A stretch of 64,000 bases of DNA from CAYNHQ01 sp964397255. GTDB lineage: Bacteria > Bdellovibrionota_G > JALEGL01 > DATDPG01. A model generated the notes under the pieces. That model ran no database searches. It saw only the letters and a program-made list of their open reading frames with translations, and was not told the DNA's origin. The stretch is taken from NCBI GenBank assembly GCA_964397255.1, contig CAYNHQ010000001.1, positions 434,001-498,000 on the forward strand. The letters run 5' to 3'. Of this stretch, positions 60,455 to 64,000 are shown piece by piece. A program made the position numbers and the translations under genes. How positions within the stretch are numbered: position 1 is the first letter of the stretch; each line of letters starts with the position of its first letter.

Positions 60455-61351
60455 ATGAATATTATTCGCGGAAGTCTATGTTTGTTGACGTGTAGCCTAT
60501 TTATGTTGCTTTCGAGTTGCAGCAACAATGGCATTGCTGGAGGAGGCGAGTTAGTAACGGTGAGTGGCGTGGTTTTTAATATTGACACTTACTCTCCCGC
60601 AAAAGGAGTTGTCGTTTACTTGCTTGATAATCGCGACAAATATGTAAGCAAACCCACCGGAGCAAATGGCGAATATTCATTAAAAGTGCCTGCGGGCTCG
60701 GTATTTGTTTTGACTACGGATGATGCAGCTGCCGCTGGAATAGGTGCAGCGGGAGATTGGTACCCCCTGATTAATATGGATACCTATTCAGCCGGTGCGA
60801 CGATTGATAAGGATACTCCTGCTTGGCCTGTGCACGCGTGCCCGACCATCAAGAACCTGGCAAAGGGTAGCATTTATAAGTACAATAACTTCATTAATAA
60901 CGCTACTATCGCGGCAGGTTTCTTTGGTTCCAGTACAACAGTTAATGACAATGCCGGGATTATCGTTTGGTCCAGTAACTGGCTGCTGGATGATGGCAAG
61001 GGGAATATTACCGCGGAAGACAACAGCTCGTGGACAGTGGCGTTCGATTCTCCGAGCTTTCCCACCGGATATGTTAGTTCGACTCGGTGGAATGATGCGG
61101 GAAATGCGAATATTCTGCAGTCGGGTGGTGGAAAAGCTTCGGATGCGCAAGGGCTGGCGATTTCTATCGGTGACCCGTCTTTTGGAGGGCAAACCGTGAC
61201 TGCCACTTTTGTGGACCCACATCACCATCCTGTGAATAGTCCGTTTGAAGTTCAGGTGAGGCCGAACCATATATCGTATGTGCAGCCCACAACGTTTAAC
61301 GGTAAGGAAGCCAACATTCAGGAATTCTTCCAACATTTTGGACTCATCTAA
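60455..61351 (+). CDS. Lipoprotein with carboxypeptidase-regulatory-like domain
   Basis: This 298-residue protein has a lipoprotein signal peptide with lipobox LLSSC. A transthyretin-like or carboxypeptidase-regulatory domain (SGVVFNIDTYSPAKGVVVYL ... GANGEYSLKVPAG, residues ~40-95) follows. A C-terminal region rich in Asn, Gly and Ser has DPHHHPV near the end, which could bind metal. No enzyme is recognised. It is the first of three overlapping genes with an outer-membrane protein and a hydrolase. Confidence 0.75.
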   Translation: MNIIRGSLCLLTCSLFMLLSSCSNNGIAGGGELVTVSGVVFNIDTYSPAKGVVVYLLDNRDKYVSKPTGANGEYSLKVPAGSVFVLTTDDAAAAGIGAAGDWYPLINMDTYSAGATIDKDTPAWPVHACPTIKNLAKGSIYKYNNFINNATIAAGFFGSSTTVNDNAGIIVWSSNWLLDDGKGNITAEDNSSWTVAFDSPSFPTGYVSSTRWNDAGNANILQSGGGKASDAQGLAISIGDPSFGGQTVTATFVDPHHHPVNSPFEVQVRPNHISYVQPTTFNGKEANIQEFFQHFGLI

Positions 61352-62318
61352 AGAGAATAGAGATATCAGCAAAGCCAGCCTTTGGAATTTAGCCAGCGGC
61401 TGGCTTTGCTTGATCTTGCTCCTTGCTTATTCATCTCAGGCTAATGCGGGAGCGTGGGTAAAAGAGCCATATAAGTTCTCTACATATGTTTCGTTTGGGT
61501 TTTACAATACCAACGAGGTATTTGATTACAAAGGGGACAAGCGTCCCACTCGAATTCAGCCTGACAGAGTTGGTGTATTTTCCCCTCCCATTCCGAGCAC
61601 GTATCGGCAGTACGATGGCACGCTCTATTTGGAGTACGGTCTTCCTGCAGATTTTGAAATCGACTTGAATTTCCCGTTCTTTGTGGTCGCACAGCAAGAA
61701 GCTTCGGTAGGCACGTATTCCACCTCTGGAATATCGGACATGACCACTAGTGTGAAATATAAGTGGTTTGAAAGAGATTGGCTTTTAAGCGCTATACAGT
61801 TTGACCTGGGCATACCGATTGGAGACGACACTGCACAGGCAACAACAAGCGGCCAGACTACCCCTCAATTCATTCCTCTTGGCGATGGAGAATGGGATTA
61901 TGGATTTCGATTAATTGCGAGCCGAGGTTTCGTCAAAGTTCCGGTCTATGTTTCCGCAGAAATGGGTTATCGCTTCAGAAATTTCGATCGGGGGGGAAAT
62001 GATCTCCCATGGTCCACCGAGGGTGGTTATACGTTTGATTTTCATCAAGAGTGGTTTTCAAATTTAACTTTTTTTCTTAATTTCACCGGGGTAGTTGCAA
62101 CGGATAACCTTTCTGCGCAGGATGCTCTAGTTCTTGGCTCGTCTACCGCGGTGTCGGGCCATTCGCCTAATCAAGAGTACATTGAAATACGCCCTGGCCT
62201 GTTCGCAAAAATTTTCGGACCGGTCTCTTTGGGTATTAATCCATCGTATGTTCTAATGGGGAAAAATACTGGAGCGGGCTGGGGTCTGCATACAACGGTT
62301 GCTTGGGAATCGAAGTGA
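61338..62318 (+). CDS. Outer-membrane beta-barrel protein (transporter-like)
   Basis: This protein of about 326 residues has a signal peptide (WLCLILLLAYSSQANA). The rest is a series of amphipathic strands with aromatic girdles (KFSTYVSFGFYNTN, LYLEYGLPADFEIDLNFPFF, VYVSAEMGYRFRNF) ending at an aromatic C-terminal strand, typical of an outer-membrane barrel. The start is uncertain: TTG 61338, which overlaps the lipoprotein by 14 bases, fits the signal peptide best. Function unknown. Confidence 0.75.
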   Translation: MDSSKENRDISKASLWNLASGWLCLILLLAYSSQANAGAWVKEPYKFSTYVSFGFYNTNEVFDYKGDKRPTRIQPDRVGVFSPPIPSTYRQYDGTLYLEYGLPADFEIDLNFPFFVVAQQEASVGTYSTSGISDMTTSVKYKWFERDWLLSAIQFDLGIPIGDDTAQATTSGQTTPQFIPLGDGEWDYGFRLIASRGFVKVPVYVSAEMGYRFRNFDRGGNDLPWSTEGGYTFDFHQEWFSNLTFFLNFTGVVATDNLSAQDALVLGSSTAVSGHSPNQEYIEIRPGLFAKIFGPVSLGINPSYVLMGKNTGAGWGLHTTVAWESK

Positions 62319-63448
62319 TCAAACAGACAGGGGTCTTGGTTTGTTTCATTGCATTCATATCCACGACCCAAGCTGCTCAAGCTCCCGCGAGTCAGCCAAG
62401 TAAGAATGGGGTATCTGTCACCTGTAACGATGAATGGAATCAAGGACCCGGCAAAGAAGCAGAATGTCGGGTGGATACGGGAAATGCGATTTGGAATCTT
62501 AGATATTATCGAGAAGGAACGGAAAAACTAAATCTCAAGGGATTGGTTAAAAACCTAATCGTTCTATTTCCGCCCAGGGGATACAACCATCTTGTACAAC
62601 AGTGGTGGGGTGATCTGGTTGGCCCGAACAAGCCGATCAACACGAATGACTGGGTTGTGCTTTCGCTTGGTACTCCCGGAGATACCATGCCTCAAGAGAC
62701 TTCTCCCATCTACCTAAACCATGACGAAATTCTTACGGCACAGAAGGCTATTATTGATCGGCTGTTTCCTAAGCGAAAGCCGTTTCTTTTAGGCGGTGCG
62801 TCTTTAGGTGGGGGAGTGAGTTGGTTTTACTCCATGAAATTCCCCGAAGATGCGTGGGGAAGTATTCATTTAGCCGCGAATCTTGTGCCACCACCAGCCA
62901 ACACGGTATTTTCAGATATGATGAGAAAACTCGAGGAGCTAGAAAAGGAACGAGGACCCTACGGCCTTTGGGATTTGCAGAAGAAAAAAGACCTATGGCT
63001 TATTGTAGCTTGGGATGACGTAAAAGACGCGCCTGAATCCTATTATGAAAACCCACAGAATATGAAAGATTTTGATCAAGACCCGAAGTCGTGGAAGAGC
63101 GCAAAACAGTTTAAAGAATTCGTGGCCAATAATTGGGCTGAAAGTTATGCAAAACATTCAGATCCATTTTGGATGGAAGCCCAGGAAAAATCATGGGATA
63201 GGGCGATTCGAGAGGTCAAAGAAAAAGACTATATAAAAATGCCGGAAAAAATGTTGATCGTTTACAACGTAAAAGACATTGGCACGCCCCGTGAAGCAAT
63301 GAATGAATTTTTCAAAGTCATTCAAAAAAACAGACCACACGTGAAACTAACGACCCTTGAAATTGATGATCCTCAAGGACACGGATTTTGCTATGCGCCA
63401 AAAATGCGGGATGATGTGAAGGTAGCCATCCACAAGTTTTTAGACTGA
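62315..63448 (+). CDS. Secreted alpha/beta hydrolase (esterase-like)
   Basis: This 377-residue protein has a signal peptide (VLVCFIAFISTTQA) and an alpha/beta-hydrolase core. The nucleophile elbow is GGASLGGGVSW (Ser in G-x-S-x-G) and a late His in PQGHGFCYAP is the probable catalytic base. It is similar in layout to feruloyl-esterase or peptidase-like hydrolases. The GTG start overlaps the stop of the barrel gene (GTGA). Its position suggests it works on a product handled by the lipoprotein and barrel. Confidence 0.78.
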   Translation: MIKQTGVLVCFIAFISTTQAAQAPASQPSKNGVSVTCNDEWNQGPGKEAECRVDTGNAIWNLRYYREGTEKLNLKGLVKNLIVLFPPRGYNHLVQQWWGDLVGPNKPINTNDWVVLSLGTPGDTMPQETSPIYLNHDEILTAQKAIIDRLFPKRKPFLLGGASLGGGVSWFYSMKFPEDAWGSIHLAANLVPPPANTVFSDMMRKLEELEKERGPYGLWDLQKKKDLWLIVAWDDVKDAPESYYENPQNMKDFDQDPKSWKSAKQFKEFVANNWAESYAKHSDPFWMEAQEKSWDRAIREVKEKDYIKMPEKMLIVYNVKDIGTPREAMNEFFKVIQKNRPHVKLTTLEIDDPQGHGFCYAPKMRDDVKVAIHKFLD

Positions 63449-63456
63449 ATTCCCGA

Positions 63457-64000
63457 GTGTCTCTGAAATCGAAGAATTCGCGCCCTCTGATTTCTGTCAT
63501 CACACCGGCTTACAATGCAGAGAAATACATCTCTGAAACGATCGCGAGCGTTCTCAGGCAGAATGAAGACTTCGAATATTTGATTGTCAATGACGGATCA
63601 AATGATCGAACGGAGGAACTCATACGCTCATTTAAAGACCCAAGAATTATTTGTATAAACCAAGAGAACGGCGGTGTATCGCTCGCGCGAAATCGGGCGA
63701 TTCGGTCTTCCAAGGGAAAGTACGTTATCAGTGTGGACTCAGACGATCTTCTTGGCGATAGCGCCCTCACCCATAAGTCGAGATTTTTGGAAGAAAACTC
63801 CAACGTCGATATCGCCGTGGGCAATACTCAATACATAAACGATAACGGAACTTTAAGTGCGTTTGGGGAACGAAATGAATACTTACGACCGATGTCTCAA
63901 GTACAAATCTTGGTCGAACTTCTTTTGGCGCAAAACTTTCCTGACAATCAGCTGATGTGGCGAAGGAAAGCCCTTCTTAAAATCAAAGGCTATGTTGAAA
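63457..64000 (+). CDS. Glycosyltransferase family 2, 3' partial
   Basis: From the GTG at 63457 the frame is open to the right edge for 181 codons. It encodes a GT-A glycosyltransferase: PLISVITPAYNAEKYISETI at the start, then LIVNDGSNDRTEELI, the QENGGVSLARNRAIRSSKG segment, and VISVDSDDLL as the DxD metal motif. The C-terminus lies beyond the window. It is 8 bases behind the hydrolase gene and is probably part of the same transcript. Confidence 0.88.
   Translation, partial: MSLKSKNSRPLISVITPAYNAEKYISETIASVLRQNEDFEYLIVNDGSNDRTEELIRSFKDPRIICINQENGGVSLARNRAIRSSKGKYVISVDSDDLLGDSALTHKSRFLEENSNVDIAVGNTQYINDNGTLSAFGERNEYLRPMSQVQILVELLLAQNFPDNQLMWRRKALLKIKGYVE

Noticed and set aside
1..64000. tRNA, rRNA, CRISPR array, integrase or transposase
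   Set aside because: I saw no cloverleaf sequences, rRNA segments, regular spacer-repeat arrays or recombinase motifs. A short tRNA could still be missed without a scan.

Overview
The window looks like a chromosomal segment of a Gram-negative bacterium of the former Deltaproteobacteria (Bdellovibrionota- or Myxococcota-like). This is an inference from gene content, not from a marker phylogeny: three PilZ proteins plus a GEMM-I class riboswitch, outer-membrane beta-barrels and lipoproteins, a matrixin with a C-terminal Cys/hydrophobic/basic tail, a B12-dependent ribonucleotide reductase, and many GTG/TTG starts with 1-4 bp overlaps. No rRNA, tRNA, CRISPR array or transposase was seen.

Bases 1-14,700 are mostly housekeeping: a LOG protein (cut at the left edge), pyruvate kinase, two short-chain dehydrogenases (one FabI/FabL-like), GreA, proline dehydrogenase, a cobalamin adenosyltransferase close to the B12-dependent ribonucleotide reductase, a ferredoxin, a phosphoglycolate-phosphatase-like HAD protein and a YgfZ-like protein. 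Bases 14,600-21,400 are a patchwork in which accessory cassettes (a DUF4143-type ATPase; a winged-helix nucleotidyltransferase/HEPN pair; a BtpA-family gene) are each bracketed by direct repeats or remnants of neighbouring genes: an 82-bp perfect duplication, a broken second copy of the transketolase 3' end, and two tatD 3' remnants. Bases 21,400-40,900 return to core and envelope genes: transketolase, an outer-membrane protein, a lytic transglycosylase, a matrixin and its partner, gltX, PPK2, a DUF885 protein, an aminotransferase, TldD/TldE, PilZ proteins and a HAMP-SpoIIE phosphatase.

The most interesting part is 40,884-58,051, which I read as an undescribed RiPP-type (ribosomally made, modified peptide) system. 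A 41-residue Ser/Thr/Cys-containing peptide (45,195-45,320) has its own sigma70-like promoter, a GEMM-I riboswitch in its leader and a strong terminator. Around it lie a PqqD-like/HlyD protein and a PqqD-like/M50 protease/HlyD protein (maturation and export), four Fe(II)/2-oxoglutarate-type oxygenases, a methyltransferase with a PqqD-like N-terminus, and a small LanM-type dehydratase core without a LanC cyclase. A PAPS-making operon (cysD-cysNC-tauE/safE-cysQ) follows, then an acyltransferase and a PIG-L deacetylase that both carry PqqD-like N-termini. The repeated PqqD-like winged helix is the signature of RiPP leader recognition. The TldD/TldE pair at 35.9-38.5 kb could be the leader protease.

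Bases 58,129-64,000 hold a tandem-GNAT protein, a GT4 glycosyltransferase, and an overlapping lipoprotein / outer-membrane protein / secreted alpha-beta hydrolase series followed by a GT2 glycosyltransferase cut by the right edge. They suggest envelope or glycan modification next to the peptide system.
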